Positions 26,701-41,700 of a DNA stretch of 64,000 bases are shown piece by piece (within the stretch, counting starts at the first letter, position 1; every line of letters starts with the position of its first letter). The translations under genes were made by a program, and so were the position numbers. The notes below the pieces were generated by a model that worked only from the letters and a program-made list of their open reading frames with translations, did no database searches and was not told the DNA's origin. Origin of the DNA: Toxotes chatareus (Eukaryota; Chordata; Actinopteri; Toxotidae); NCBI GenBank assembly GCA_016801885.1, contig CM028900.1, forward strand, positions 12,356,972-12,420,971. The letters run 5' to 3'.

Positions 26701-29700
26701 TGCTTTCACACTCAGATCAGGAGAGCTGTTCTGACAACAATGCTGGCTGCACCCACGGTTGCATCCAAGGGCCGTTTGGGGCCCAGTGCACATGCCCCGT
26801 GGGTTATCAATTGAGCAATGACTCCAAAACCTGTGAGGACATAGATGAGTGTAATCCCCCAGGACTTTGTAGCCAGCACTGCTTTAATGAGAGAGGCTCT
26901 TTCCGATGCCACTGCCAGGACGGTTACACTCTTGAAGCAGACCAGCGCACCTGCAAGGCCTCAGGTGAGGAGGGATTATGTCTTAAACCTCTTGTGCATG
27001 GAACGTATTGCTCCCCTGGTAATTGTAAATAACAACCTATAATTTTGTAATGCAGTAAAACAGGAAATAACCATATTAGAAGCCCTACAAGGATTTGGAT
27101 GTCTATATACAGCACATATCTCAGTTTTCTTAAACTGAGATATGGGCTCTTTCAAGCCCCACACTTATTCATGGGGGGGCCTTGGCCCCCAGACTGCGAG
27201 ACTGACACACTGTCTTTCTTCTCCCTTGTCTCTCTTTGCTGCTCTGATTTCTTTAGATAAGACAAATAACATATATGTCACTCACTGGTCATCACTGGTG
27301 TAATTAGGACATAATCACCAACAAAGGCCTGTTTATGGGGAGCGTGCCTGACATGAGCTCCTCTTCCACACAGATAACCTGCTGAAAGGCTTTGCAATAC
27401 AATAGGTCATTATTTGGACAAAAGCACATTCCCCACGGATTGCCATTTGAGTAGGATCTATTTAACAGTCCTTTTGTATAGCCTCGGTGGACATGCAAAA
27501 ACTGAGGAGTGATCTTTTTAGCATGAGAATGGACATGGGAAACAGGTAACAGAGATTTGATGTCTGTTTACAGATTCTCGTCAGGCCTTCTTGCTCGTGG
27601 CCAGCCGAAATCAGATTGTGCAAGATGACATAACCACTCAGCCCAACGTGATCCGCTCACTGGTTCGAGATGGACGCAACATCGTGGCCCTAGATTTTGA
27701 CTCGGTCACTGACCGCGTATACTGGTCCGATACCAGCCAGGACAGAATCTGGAGCGCTCACAAAAACGGCAGTGATAGAACTGTGGTGAGTTTGATTGGT
27801 TCTGTTTTGTTACCATGGGAGTATTGCACCAAACATTTTTGATCTTATTTTAATTTATTTATGTATATTCTAAGCTGTACATGTAGTGACAGCATCACTT
27901 GTAAGAAACTTTAACTGAGAATGAGTCTCTTGTGGACAGATATTTGACAGTGGAGTGACTGTGACAGAGAGCCTTGCTGTAGACTGGGTTGGCAGGAACC
28001 TGTACTGGACTGACTATGTCTTGGAGACTATTGAAGTGTCTAAGTTGGATGGCACCCATAGAACTGTATTAATTAGCGAAAATGTCACCAATCCTCGAGG
28101 CCTTGTGCTGGACCCAAGGGACAGGTCAGTGATGCTCAGAGAAACAAGTGTGTTTTAAGTCTATGTGTCTTGGAATGGTGTTAAAAACCTTCTGTTTTAC
28201 AGTGCTCACCTGATGTTCTGGACCGACTGGGGGAGGAACCCCCGCATTGAGAGGGCCAGCATGGATGGAAAGTTGAGGACTGTTATTGTAAGCAACAAGC
28301 TGTACTGGCCCAACGGTCTAACCATCGACTACCCAAACAATTTGTTGTACTTTGCTGATGCCTACTTGGATTTCATTGACTACTGCGATTATAATGGAAA
28401 CAACAGAAAGCAAGTTCTGGCCAGTGACCTGGTGAGTGTATGAGAATGCAGGCTGTATTCTGACAAGTTGTCTGAATCACCAGTGAACATCTTATTTATG
28501 TTAATAATCTCAACAACGCACAGACAATTTTCTATTGAATAATATGTGTAAGACACTTTTTTTTTTTCTTTTGCTACTCTCTGTGAAAAGGTGCTACAAC
28601 ATCCCCACGCAATTACCATTTTTGAGGATTTTGTGTATTGGACCGACAGATACATCAACCGTGTGATGCGAGCCCATAAGTGGCATGGGGAGAACCAAAC
28701 AGTGATGCTGTTCAACCTCCCTCAGCCCATGGGTCTTGTGGCAGTACACCCAGCCAGGCAGCCAGCAGGTATGGGAAAAATAATAGTAAACATAAATCAG
28801 TCTCAGTGTTGCGTCAGTATTAGCCAATGCTGATCTCTGTGTTGGCTGCTTGAGGAAGTTTTTTGATTTATGCCAAAATGCAGGAGCTCCATTGTTTAAT
28901 CCTTTACTTTCTACTTTTTGCGGGTATGCACGTGATTTTGTGTGTGCCTGTGTGCTTTGACAATTTGTAGGTGCAAATCATTGCCTGAGGAGCACCTGTA
29001 CTCATATCTGCCTGCTCTCTGCTGTGGGACCAAGGTATTACTCGTGTGCCTGCCCCTCAGGCTGGACACTGGCAGCAGACCAAATCACCTGCACCAGAGG
29101 TATGCATCCTGCCAAATGGAGGAAAACACTCATCACTCAGTTTGATGAAAAAGGAAGTCAGGTCAGAAGCAGTAGATGAGTTGATGTACTCATTAGGTAT
29201 TTGTCTTAGCTATGGTTATTGCTGGAAAAGCAAACTAGTCATTGCAGAAATGACGGTTCTCGCATGTTTTATTTGTTGCCATCCCAATGTTGGTAAGAAG
29301 GGAAATCTTAGAAAACATTAAACTCATATTCCAGATCGATCCAGGTGCTTGTCAACAGTCTCCCATTTAGATTCTCTTGTAAACTGCTGTTCAAGTCATA
29401 AATATTAAGAATCATATAAGCGTGTCTTTCAAGGTCTTAAGAAGACAAGGGACCTTTAATTCAAAGTCCAAGGAGTCCCCCTTAGGTCAGCAGCTTAACT
29501 CATCTCAGGTTTCAGCCCATTCAAGCCAAGCAGAACACAGTCTCCCCCTGAGGCCAACGATTATCCAAGAATGAAAATGCCCCACAGCCATTCATCGATT
29601 TTAATCTCTGATGACAAAGCAAATCAGATTGTGGAGCCAACTTTCACCAGTCAATCCTCTTTATAGATAAAGGCCTGTTAGCTTGAGATTCCTTTTTTGC

Positions 29701-32700
29701 ACCAGCTATCATACATTGAAAGTGACTCTTAGTTTTGGATTACCAAGTCCAAATCCAGGAAAAATGTTTGCCCTAGCTCTGTTTTGGAATTAGTTTCGCA
29801 ATTTTTAAAGTACTGAGTAATTCACAGCCTTGAGAAAAATTCTAGTTCTAGGGTAGGACACAATGATGTAGCTTTTGTTTATGTTTGCTTGTTATTTACT
29901 GTAGGGAGGTCGATTTGTAATTCTAGTCACTGTTTGTTGACTTCTTTTGCTTCATCTTTTTTACTTGTAGTTGAGGATCCTTTCCTGGTGGTTGTGAGAG
30001 ACAGCATCATCTATGGTATTTCCTTGAACCCAGACGACAAGAGTAATGATGCTATGGTCCCTGTTGCCGGGCTTCAAAATGGCTATGATGTTGACTTTGA
30101 TGACAACGAACAGACCATCTACTGGGTGGAGCACCCGGTAAGTTACTGTCCAAAGACACTATTTATACTTTCTTTACTTTTTTTTTCTATTTATACTTTC
30201 TTAGTTCTTAATCTGTTCTGTTCACAGCAGGTAGACAGAGAACTTTATTACTCTACACTTTATTACTCTGCACATTATTACTTTACTCTGCACTTTATTA
30301 CTTTGTGTTTATACTTATATCATAATCATATCATAAGTGTTCTTTTTTTAAGTGTTTGTGTTATTTATGTGCCCTAATGCCGGGAGTCTCTGCAAAATTT
30401 TGTTATGTTCGCATAATGACAAAAAAGACTCTTGAATCTTGAATCTTGAACTTTGCAGACGTAGTGCAAACACATGCTAAAAAAACGTAAAACAAGATTC
30501 ATTCTACACATGCACATCCAACAGGGGTTGAGTTGAATCTGTCTTCCTTTCTCCACTAGGGCGAGATCCACAGGGTGAAATCAGATGGTACCAACAGGAC
30601 AGAGTTTGCCCCTGCAGCCATCCTGGGCTCCCCTGTCGGCCTGGCCTTGGACTGGTTAACAGAGAACCTGTACTACACAAATCCAGCTACACAATCTATT
30701 GAAGTAAGATAATACAGTTATTTTTTTCAGGTATTACATAGAATTATCCCAATCAGTCTTTTTTCTTTTGGTAATTGCACTTCTAATGGCAAAAACCAGG
30801 GATTAAGTACCACTAAAGGCAGTGTCACAACACAGCTACGCAGAACAATAAATGCATCTGTTTGTGCCTGTGCTCGGTCAGGTTTTGAAGTTGAGAGGGG
30901 AGGTACAGTACCGGAAAACTCTAATCACAAATAACGGCTCTCCAACTGGCGCTGGCAGTCCTGTTGGCATCGCGGTGGACCCAGCACGTGGGTAAGCCCC
31001 ATTTAGCACAGTCCTGGCACAGCCCCTCATCCCCTCAGCTACTGAGCTCTAACAGCCTCCTCATCGCCATCAGCTCTGCCTCTAGAGAGAACTCTTACTG
31101 AAAACCACACTGAACTCTCAGACCCCAGCAACATACAATGTAGTACAATCAAGAAAACCATTTCAAAGCCATCCCTTTTCACTCATATGAAAACACTGTA
31201 ACTCTTATTTTGGTAATTTGACTATTTCATGCTTCAGCTCCTGGTCCCTGATATGGTCATCATGAATGACAAAATTCTCTGACTTACTGAAAACCCACTG
31301 TATAGTCCCAGAAAGTGTGTTTATTACTGTAAATACAAGGCTGGCTGAATTGCAAATGTCTGAAAAGTGAACAATAACCTAGATTTTTACTTTTTTTTTT
31401 TTTTTTTTTAAGCAAACTGTACTGGACAGACCAGGGGACAGAGAGTGGCATTCCTGCCAAGGTGGCATCTGCAGACATGGACGGCTTAAACCCTGTCAAC
31501 CTGTTCACCAACAACCTAGATCACATTGAGTTTCTCACTATAGACATCCAAGAAAACAAGCTGTACTGGGCTGTTACAAGCACTGGCATGGTGGGTCTTC
31601 ATGTTCTGTTCATTCTATAAAGCTCTCTAAAATTATTTTTATCTTAATTGTACAAAATGTTTATAGAAAATACAAATACTGAATTTTACCGCCTGGCACT
31701 GAATCTCCGCAGATTGAGCGTGGCGATCCAGATGGCAGTAACCGTATCACCATAGTGACAGGCCTCTCTCACCCCTGGGGTGTGGCTGTGTATCAAAACT
31801 ACCTCTACTTCACTGACCGTGACTTTGAGGTCATAGAGCGTGTGGACAAGTCCACGGGTGCCAACAAAGTTGTGTTGCGAGACAACATTTCTGGTCTCAG
31901 AGTTCTGAAAGTCCATTACAGAGAGAGTGAGTACCACAGGCAGACCTCAACACTGACAAAAATTCACAGTTCTCATTCACTGTTGTCTGTTCTTTGGCTT
32001 GTTCTGTTTTTCCTGTCATCCTCACACTTGATTCTCTCCACAAACTCAGCCTCTGCAGGTACATCCAATGGCTGCACCAACAATGTGGGAGTGTGTGAGC
32101 AGCTATGCCTGCCCAGGCCTCAGGGTCTGTTTACTTGTGCGTGTGCCACAGGCTTTAAACTCAATGCCGACAACAGGACCTGCGCTCCCTACCAGTCCTA
32201 TGTTGTCATCTCCACTCTGTCTGCAATCAAAGGCTTCAGTCTGGAAGGGGATGACCACTCTGAGGCCATGGTGCCTGTGGCTGGGAGAGGTCAGGGAGTC
32301 TCTTAAGTTATTTACTATGTTAAATATGATAATGTTATATATTAAGGTTTCTAAAATGCTGATGAACTCATGGCAGAACAATTTAAGGTGGAGTAAGGAA
32401 CAGAATGACTGACTGACTAACTGAATATCATATTTGTGTTTGAAGTAACAAAAATGGTCTCTAATGACTGGGTTATCCTCTTTCAGGCCGTAATGCTTTA
32501 CACATTGATGTACACATGGCTTCTGGTTTCATCTACTGGTGTGACTTCAGCAGCACGGTGGCGACACAGAACGGGGTCAGACGGATCAAGTCAGATGGCT
32601 CAGGATTACGTAGCATAGTGACATCTGGAATAGGACGCAACGGGATACGAGGCATTGCTGTGGACTGGGCTGCAGGTATGCTGTTTGTGTCACCTCACAA

Positions 32701-35700
32701 ATGTGCAGTTCAGTCACTGCAGCAAGCTAAGCTGTCATTTCTATTAGATTTCAGATGTTTGCTTGCATTCATTATATTTTACCTCACTGGCTCATATTGC
32801 TTTTGCTTCTGTAACAACCAAGTCTTTCCAAGATGTTGGATTTTCAGTATGTCTGATTAAACACACTGCCTTTATTTTACTACTTATTTGTAGATCTAAA
32901 GCAGAAAACTAAAAGAGAGTTTGTGTATTTTGAACTTGTGCTATGACTCAGCTCACAGGCATAAGACTACCTGGTTGAGTCAAAGTTAAGAAGCTTTATT
33001 GTCTGACTCACAGAGCGGGGAGATCAAACCCACACAGGTGACAGGAGAGAAGATTTCATTTACTAGTTGAGTACAAACAGAGTGCTGCAGGCAGAAATCT
33101 GTTCATGTCTTAATAATTTTATCACCATAACTGAAGACATAACAGAAAAATCTGTCATTTATTGATATCATAATGTCAGCTAGTGAGATTTCTGCTTTAA
33201 TTGTGACCTGTCATAGTTAACAGTTTGTGGTAGATAACTTCATGCTACAAATATGTGATGCCACTTTAAACATTGAGCCTCCTGGATTCTGTCCTCAGGG
33301 AACTTGTATTTCACCAACGCTTTCCTGACTGAGACATATGTGGAGGTGCTCCGCCTGAACACCTCTTTTCGTAGGGTGCTCCTGAAGACCCAGGTGGACA
33401 TGCCGCGCCACATTGTTGTGGACCCCAGAAACAGATACTTGTTCTGGGCTGATTATGGCCAGAACCCAAAAATTGAGCGAGCACTGTTGGACGGAACCAA
33501 CCGCACAATTTTAGTGTCATCGGGCATTATCACTCCACGAGGTCTCGCTCTGGACTGGCAAACTGGCTACGTCTACTGGGTGGATGACTCCTTGGATATG
33601 ATTGCTCGCGTCAACCCTCAAGGAGGGGAGACAGAGATAGTCAGGTATGGTAGCCGCTACCCAACTCCTTATGGGATCACAGTATTTGAGAATAGCATCA
33701 TTTGGGTAGACAGAAACCTCAAGAAGGTGTTTCAAGCAAGCAAAGAGCCCGGTAGCACGGAACAGCCTGCCATCATTCGAGACAACATCAACATGCTGAG
33801 AGACGTTACCATCTTTGACCAACGTAGCCAGCCCACCACTGCTCAGGCGCTTAACTACAACCCCTGCATGGAGGCCAATGGAGGCTGTGCCCACTTCTGC
33901 TTCGCACTGCCAGCTTCTGGCACAGGCAACCAGAACAAGAAATGCAGCTGCGCTTTTGGGAACCTTGCAGCAGATAACGAGAGCTGTGTGGTGTCGAGGG
34001 ACGATTATCTCATCTACACAACTGAGAGCACCGTGCGCAGCCTGCGTCTCGACCACGAGGACCACGCGTTACCGTTCCCTGTGGTCAACGTGCCACGTAC
34101 CTCAGTGGCATTGGATTTTGACCTCACAGACAGGAGGATCTACTTCACTCAGAGCTCAGGTGCAGGAGCAAGCAAGATCAGCTACATAAGCCTATCCTCT
34201 CCCACTTCAGCCCCTGTAGTGGTGGCTTCAGGTAGGTTTTCCTATTACTTCATAGCTTAAGTATTAATATCGGGACTAATACAAGTGATTTTACTGATAT
34301 TTTTGTGATCTGTGTGTTTTGCTAGATCTCGGGGCACCTGATGGTATTGCCTTTGACTGGATAAACAGAAGAATTTACTACAGTGACTATGTTAACCAGA
34401 GCATCAGCTCCATGTCTGTGGATGGCTCTCAGAGGACTATTATTGCCCATGTGTCCAGGCCAAGGGCCATCATGTTAGATCCCTGCAGGGGGTAAGACTA
34501 ACACAATGCACACTCTCTTTGTCCATTAGATTAAACTAGGAGATAAAGAGATAAATGCTTTTGTGGTGGCCCACTGGAATAGTGGTATAGGGCGCCAACT
34601 TGAACTGTAACATCCCCTAGTTTGAGTCCAGCCAGGGATGTTTGTTGCATGTTATTCCCCATCTCTCTCTCTCTCCCCCTCTCTCCCCTGGTTTCCTGTC
34701 ATGTCTTTACTGTCCACTTTGAATAAAGGCACAAAATTCTTGTTCCAGATACATGTACTGGACAGACTGGGGAACCCATGCAAAGATTGAGCGCGCCACC
34801 TTAGGTGGAAACTTCAGAACTGAGGTTGTGAACACCAGCCTTGTGTGGCCCAATGGACTGACCCTGGACTATGAAGAAGAGAGGCTGTATTGGGCGGATG
34901 CCAGCTTGTAAGATCAGAAAAATCCCACTCTTGGAATATGTACTCACTTTTGCCATTTCACATTTTCTTGTTACTCTAAAGATACTGTTGTTATCATTAC
35001 TTTGCTCTGCCATCAGACAGAAGATTGAGCGATCCTCTCTCACGGGGTCCAATCGGGAAGTCATCGTCAGCACAGCCATTTACCCCTTTGCTATGACCAT
35101 GTTTGGCCAGTTCATCTATTGGACTGACTGGAACACACGCAGCATCTATCGGGCCAACAAGCACGATGGTTCTGATCAGAGGGTCATGATTCAGAACCTT
35201 CCATCACGGCCAATGGACATCCATGTTCTGGCCAGCAGGAAGCAGCAGCAGTGTGACAGTCCCTGCCAGCAGTTTAATGGAGGCTGCAGCCACATCTGTA
35301 CACCAGGTAATAGCAGTTTGTCATTGTCACTTAAACAGAATATTCCTTTAGTGCTATAACAGAAAACCCCACCTAACTGCATAAACTTGTGCAATTTTAT
35401 CTCGTTAGGACCCAGTGGAGCTGAGTGTCAGTGTCCATCAGAGGGTCGCTGGTATTTGGCCGACAACAAGCACTGCATCCCTGATAATGGGACTCGCTGT
35501 CAGCCGGGCCAGTTCACCTGCATGAACGGCCGCTGTATACGTGCCCAGTGGAAATGCGACAATGACAACGACTGTGGCGATGGCAGCGATGAGTTGGAGA
35601 GAGTCTGTGGTAGGGTGCAAGGAGTTTGAATTCACTGTGTTGCTTGCTTGTATTTCTTCTTCATTTTATTTTTAACTGAGTTCATTCAAAATTTCACTGT

Positions 35701-38700
35701 TGATTAATAGTAACAGAAGATTTAGTCCTCCTGAATGAGTGAATGAGAACTCTGTAGCTCTCTTTTCTGTTAATTGCAATTCTTAATCTTTAACCTTCAC
35801 TAACAGGTTCTTTGTTTTTTTTTTTTTTTTTTTTGCTTTAACAAATGTCTTTCTTAGGACCTAAACCTGACTTCAGCTATGTTGGTGTGTATGCTTACAC
35901 TTACATTTCCATTAATATGCTTCCCCTTCCTAAATAATAACACAAATGAAGACTAACAAATGAATCAAATGTATTTTCATCTTTGCATGCAGTCCCACAG
36001 CTGCTGTCATCCTTTATTGCACTGTCAGGTAAAATGAGTGTCTGCTGCATGTGTATATCATCCCTCTGTCTCCTGACCTTGCTCTCTAGCGGCCAGAGCT
36101 CTGACCTGTCTTTGATTCTGATTGGCAGCCTTCCACACATGTGAGCCCACAGTCTTCACCTGTGGCAATGGGCGATGTGTGCCCTACCACTACCGCTGCG
36201 ACCACTACGACGACTGTGGAGACAACAGCGACGAGGCGGGCTGTCTGTTCAGACCGTGCGACCCCAACACGGAGTTTACCTGCAACAATGGGCGCTGTAT
36301 TGCAAAGGACTATGTTTGCAATGGCATCAACAACTGCTATGACAACGGCACCTCTGATGAACAGAACTGCCGTGAGTATCCTAAGTTTGTCACATGAATT
36401 AAGCAGAGGTAAATCTTCATCAAAGTGGTTCATGATTGTAGTAAATATGTTATAATTTATAATCATCTCAGCGGAAAGAACCTGCCAACCAGAACACACA
36501 AAATGTCAGTCCACCAACATTTGTATCCCACGTTCGTACCTGTGTGATGGAGACAATGACTGTGGGGATATGAGTGATGAGAGCCCTACACATTGTGGTG
36601 AGTTCAGCAGCAGCTCATAGCACAAGAACAATATTATGTTTTTTCCATTTCTACTGTTAATATTTTCTGTTGTTAAGCTAATTTAGATATATCAGAAGGA
36701 GTGCAGGTGTAATTAATAACTTTTTGTGAAATTGTGGACACCATTTTCACACTGAGATGCCCAAAGTCCTCCAAGTGGTTTCATGTCTTTTTACATCCTC
36801 TACATAGCTACATCCACGTGTTCCCAGAGTGAGTTCCGTTGCTCCAGCGGTCGCTGCATCCCTGCCCACTGGTACTGTGATGGAGGGGCTGACTGTGCTG
36901 ACGGCTCTGATGAGCCTCTTTCCTGCAGTGAGTGTCGCGCAGCTCTCTCACCCCCAAAAACGGGCCTGCTGGGCTTTGTGTGTCTGTCCCCGCCCCATTA
37001 TCAGCTGCTCGGTTATTGTGTGTTTGCGTCTGTCTGCCAATCTGCTTCTGTGTGCTGGTGTGAGAGAGTGCTGTGAGTGATGTAGCTGAGAGTGCGAGTC
37101 ACTGGTGTATTGCATTGTTGACGGTATGGTCAGTCAGGCCTCCTATTGTGTGCGGCATTCCTCTGTGGTGACGCCCCTCAGTGTCCCCTGACAAACAGCA
37201 CCTCCCCCTCCCTTTGTCCACCAGGGGTTACAGAGCCTCACTTTGGCTTTTGTTAAGATAGTTCACCATGCATGGGAATGTGGAGCTGCCATGACTATTT
37301 TGAAAGCTTTGCCAGTGTTGTATTGTGTCTTCCTTATTAGTTGAAAAGCAGTGGGGAAAGTCCCCGAGGTAATTGGCGATTACAAAAGGAAAGGAAGCTA
37401 CAAACAGGATTAACATTTATATTGGATATAAATCCCCTGGCATGCTTTATACAGTCACAGCACTACATTTGTCTTGCCATATTATCTACAGTCTAATGTT
37501 ATATGTTTTGTTTCTTCAGCCACACTGGTCAGAACGTGCAACACGGATCAGTTCCGCTGTGATGATGGCAGGTGTATTGCCTCATCCTGGATCTGTGATG
37601 GGGACAATGACTGTGGAGACATGAGTGACGAAGACCAGAGGCATAATTGTGGTATGCATCCTTTCATGACCTCTTCTGTCTTCTCTCTTTTCCCTTCCCT
37701 CTCTTATGTTGTGTTTGTTCATCCTCTTACTCACCTTCCCAGTTCTTCATCTCCTCCCTTCGTAGGCCATCCTCTTGTTTCCTACCACTTTGCCCCCTTC
37801 TGCTTACTCCTCGCCGTTATTCAGGACTCTGATGGATTAGGAGACTCACCACTGGGGGAGTGTTTATGGGGGAGACACTGGCAGACAGTGCCCAGCATCT
37901 TAGTCTCCTGTAGAGGGTCTCCAGACCAAGGAGCTGACATTCCTGATTTCTCCTGCCTCACTCGTTACTTTGTGCCTGTCTCCTTTCTCTGGCTTCCTGG
38001 CTCAGGGAGGATCAGGACTCTTATGTCTCACCAATGTGTGCTCTGACAATAAGATGCCTGAAGCTAAAGTTTTCAGCACTGCCTGAGCCCCCGTAGGAGA
38101 CTCACTTCAAACAACATGAATCAATCACACTAGATGAATAAAGAATTTGAGGATACGGCTGCATGTTTTGAAATACAGTTTGGAATGTTTGGCTTTCCAG
38201 AAATGCAGGTTGACATGTGGTCATCACCATCATTATTTAACTTCTTATAAATCCCCCGCCTGATTTTCTCTTTTTTTTTTCAGCCAATCGCACATGTTCC
38301 AGTGCAGAGTTCACCTGTGTGAACAACCAACCACCTCAGAGAAAATGTATCCCACATGACTGGGTGTGTGATGGAGATGCAGACTGTGCAGATGCATTAG
38401 ATGAGCATCAAAACTGCACACGCAGATCCTGTGGCATCAATGAGTTCACCTGTAGCAATGGCCTCTGCATACGGAGTTCCTACAGGTTGGAGAAAACCTC
38501 TTATAGAATATCAGAAATTACATCTGTCATCAGTCTATGTGGAAACTTAAGTTAATTTTTTGTGACCTGTCTTCTAAAATCAGGTGTGATCGACGTAATG
38601 ACTGCGGGGACAGCAGCGACGAGCAGGGCTGCACCTACCAGCCCTGCCAACAACACCAGTTCACCTGCCAGAACGGCCGCTGCGTGTCCCATGACTTCGT

Positions 38701-41700
38701 CTGCGATGGGGACAATGACTGCGGTGACGAGTCTGATGAGCTGGAGCACATGTGCCGCACACCGGCACCAACCTGCCCCCCTGGAGAGTTCAGATGTGAC
38801 AATGGACACTGTATCCCCTTGCACCAGGTGTGCGACAGGAACGATGACTGCTCTGACAACAGCGATGAGAAGGGATGTGGTGAGTGTGACGAGATTCTCA
38901 GAATAGTTTGAGAGATTATGCTGGAAAAAAGAAAAATACTGCTACCCTTTCAGGAACTGGGTGCCTTTGTGAACAGTTGGGTTTTGCTCAGATGTTGCAT
39001 GCTCCCTCTAGAGGAAATGTCAAAGAAGTGCTAGAAGAGGTGTGAGAAAGAATGGATAAATACAACCATAAATTGTCAGTTTGGACAACAACCAAATTAT
39101 AGGACAGTTGGGCTTTGCGCAGTATTAATAATATCTGGCTAATATTAATGCTGAAGATAATTCGTATGTCCTCTGTTGATTACATGTATAACATTTTTGT
39201 AACACAGATTTAGGATTAGAATAATAATAATATAATAATATGATTTTGAGTATATCTGAGTATAGTATGTATAAATAAAGAATAAGCCACAGTATAGATT
39301 AAAAAAAATATGTAATGACATGTCAAAAAATGAATGAATATATAGTTAAATAACTAACACAAGAACACAAATAATACCACTCATCATCCTGCACCTTTTT
39401 CTTTACGAATATTTTGGTCTGATGAACTGTTGTCTTTCTTAATGACTTAAATAACTGTTGCTCTTATTCTTCCCTGACTGTAGGGATCAATGAATGCACA
39501 GACCCATCTGTCCATCACTGCGATCACAATTGCACCGACACACCCACCAGCTTCATCTGCACCTGTCGTCCCGGGTACCGCCTCATGTCCGACAGTAAAA
39601 CGTGTGACGACATTAACGAGTGTGCGGAGACACCGAGCGTGTGCAGCCAGGTCTGTGAGAACACCGTTGGCTCGTACGTGTGCAAGTGCGCCCCAGGATT
39701 CCTGCGAGAGCCCGACGGCCGCAGCTGCCGTCAGAACAGCAACATCTCGCCCTACCTCATCTTCAGCAACCGCTATTACCTGAGGAACCTGTCAACAGAC
39801 GGGCATGCCTACTCTCTGATCCTGCAAGGCCTGACGAGTGTGGTGGCCATGGACTTTGATCGTGTTGACAAGCGTCTCTATTGGATTGACGTGAGCCGCA
39901 GAGTGATAGAGAGGATGTCCTTCAACGGCAGCAACAGAGAGGTGGTGGTCAATGGAGTTCTACACGGGGAGGGCCTTGCGGTCGACTGGGTGGCAAGGAA
40001 ACTCTACTGGGTGGACAGCTTCTTGGATTGTCTCAAAGTGTCTGAGCTGGATGGTCGATTTGTGAAGAAACTGGCTGAACACTGCGTCGATGCCAATAAC
40101 ACCTACTGCTTCGAAAACCCCAGAGCCATTGTGTTGCATCCCAAATATGGGTGAGTAGGAATCAAATCTGACAGTAGAGCCTGACTGCTAAATTGGCAAG
40201 GCTGGTGTTATTAACTGGCCTGCCATGATTGCCAATATTCTCTTATCACAACATATTAGTAGCAGCATATGTTAAGTAGTTCATGTTCATTGTTAACACT
40301 TTGTTTTACGGTCTGTAATTTCTTATGATAATTACTGAGCATATTCTGCTGTAAAGAACAATGTCACTTGGTGCTAATTATAGGCAGAATGGAAGCAATG
40401 TTTTGAGACTGTTATTTTCAGTCAGATTTAGTAAGTCCCCAAGCAGTTGTTGATTTCCTGAGGTATTTCCTTGAACGAACAGACATTTAAATCCAAGTCA
40501 GCCATTATTCATTTATTACTGGACCTTCATTCTTCATATTTGTCTGAGTTGTTTGTTCCCTTTCCCACATTTTTGTTTGTTTAGCTGACCTGCTGTGCAC
40601 TGACTAAAAGACTTTCTAGGCCACTCTAGCAATTAGTTGGAATTAATTGGCTGGGAATGTATCAACTGAAACCTGTGCTTACAGCACATGGAGGAAATTA
40701 CTAAGAAATTATGGACCTGTGAAATAAAGAGTTACCCTTTCATTTGTTTTAATTATTGTTATTTTTTTGTAATATTTTTAGGTGGTCTTTAAGGAAAGAT
40801 TTTTTGCTTCATATATAAAATAGTCATTTTCTTGGGTTGCTGTTAGATATGTATACTGGACAGACTGGGGAGACAAAGCCTTTATAGGACGTGTTGGAAT
40901 GGATGGTATCAACAAAGCAGCCATCATTACCACCAAGATAGAGTGGCCCAACGGGATCACGATTGACTACACTAATGACAAGCTTTACTGGTCTGATGCT
41001 CATCTCAATTACATCGAGTAAGTGCACCTGTCAGGAAGTAGTCACAGTCTTTTATCCTACTGTGCAGTGAGACTTGTAACCCTTTGACTTTTTCCTGTTT
41101 TTTTTCCCTTAGGTTCTCAGACTTGGATGGTCAACACAGACACACAGTGTATGATGGAAATTTGCCTCACCCTTTTGCCCTGACGGTGTTCGAGGACACT
41201 GTGTACTGGACTGACTGGAACACACGCACGGTGGAGAAAGGCAACAAGTACGACGGCTCGGGTCGTCAGGCCCTAGTTAACACCACACACAGGCCATTTG
41301 ACATCCATGTATGCCATCCTTACAGACAGCCTATTGGTGAGTTAAAAAGTCTCAGAGTCTTATGTCCAAGAGTGTTTTTGTTGTAATACAAAATAGTTGT
41401 TATTTATGTCAAAGTGTCCACCTTAAGTTGATTTAAGTAGAGGTATTTCCTATCAGTTCAACAATACCTGGCCTGTGTTTGCCCAGCTGTGCTGACCGAT
41501 TGTGGCTCTCCCATCTGACAGTAAACAATCCCTGTGCGGTGAACAATGGAGGCTGCTCTCACCTGTGCCTGATCCGTCATGGGGGGCGAGAACACACCTG
41601 TGAGTGCCCTGATCATTTCCTGACTGTCCAAATAGGAGGTGTGACCCGATGCCTTCCCATGTGCACCAGCACCCAGTACAGATGTGCTAACAATGAACGG

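Larger units (their letters stand above)
35481..38879 (+). other. lrp2b: lrp2 LDLa cluster III (10 repeats)
   Basis: Exons 35409-35609 (second half), 36129-36371 (two repeats), 36472-36597, 36808-36927, 37520-37651, 38284-38485, 38584-38879. One repeat is split between the last two exons by a phase-2 intron inside SYRCDRRNDC. All ten have six cysteines and acidic calcium-binding ends. The seventh carries the long insert NNQPPQRKC between cysteines, as in human. Introns 36928-37519 and 37652-38283 hold only low-complexity, C/T-rich sequence. Confidence 0.9.
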
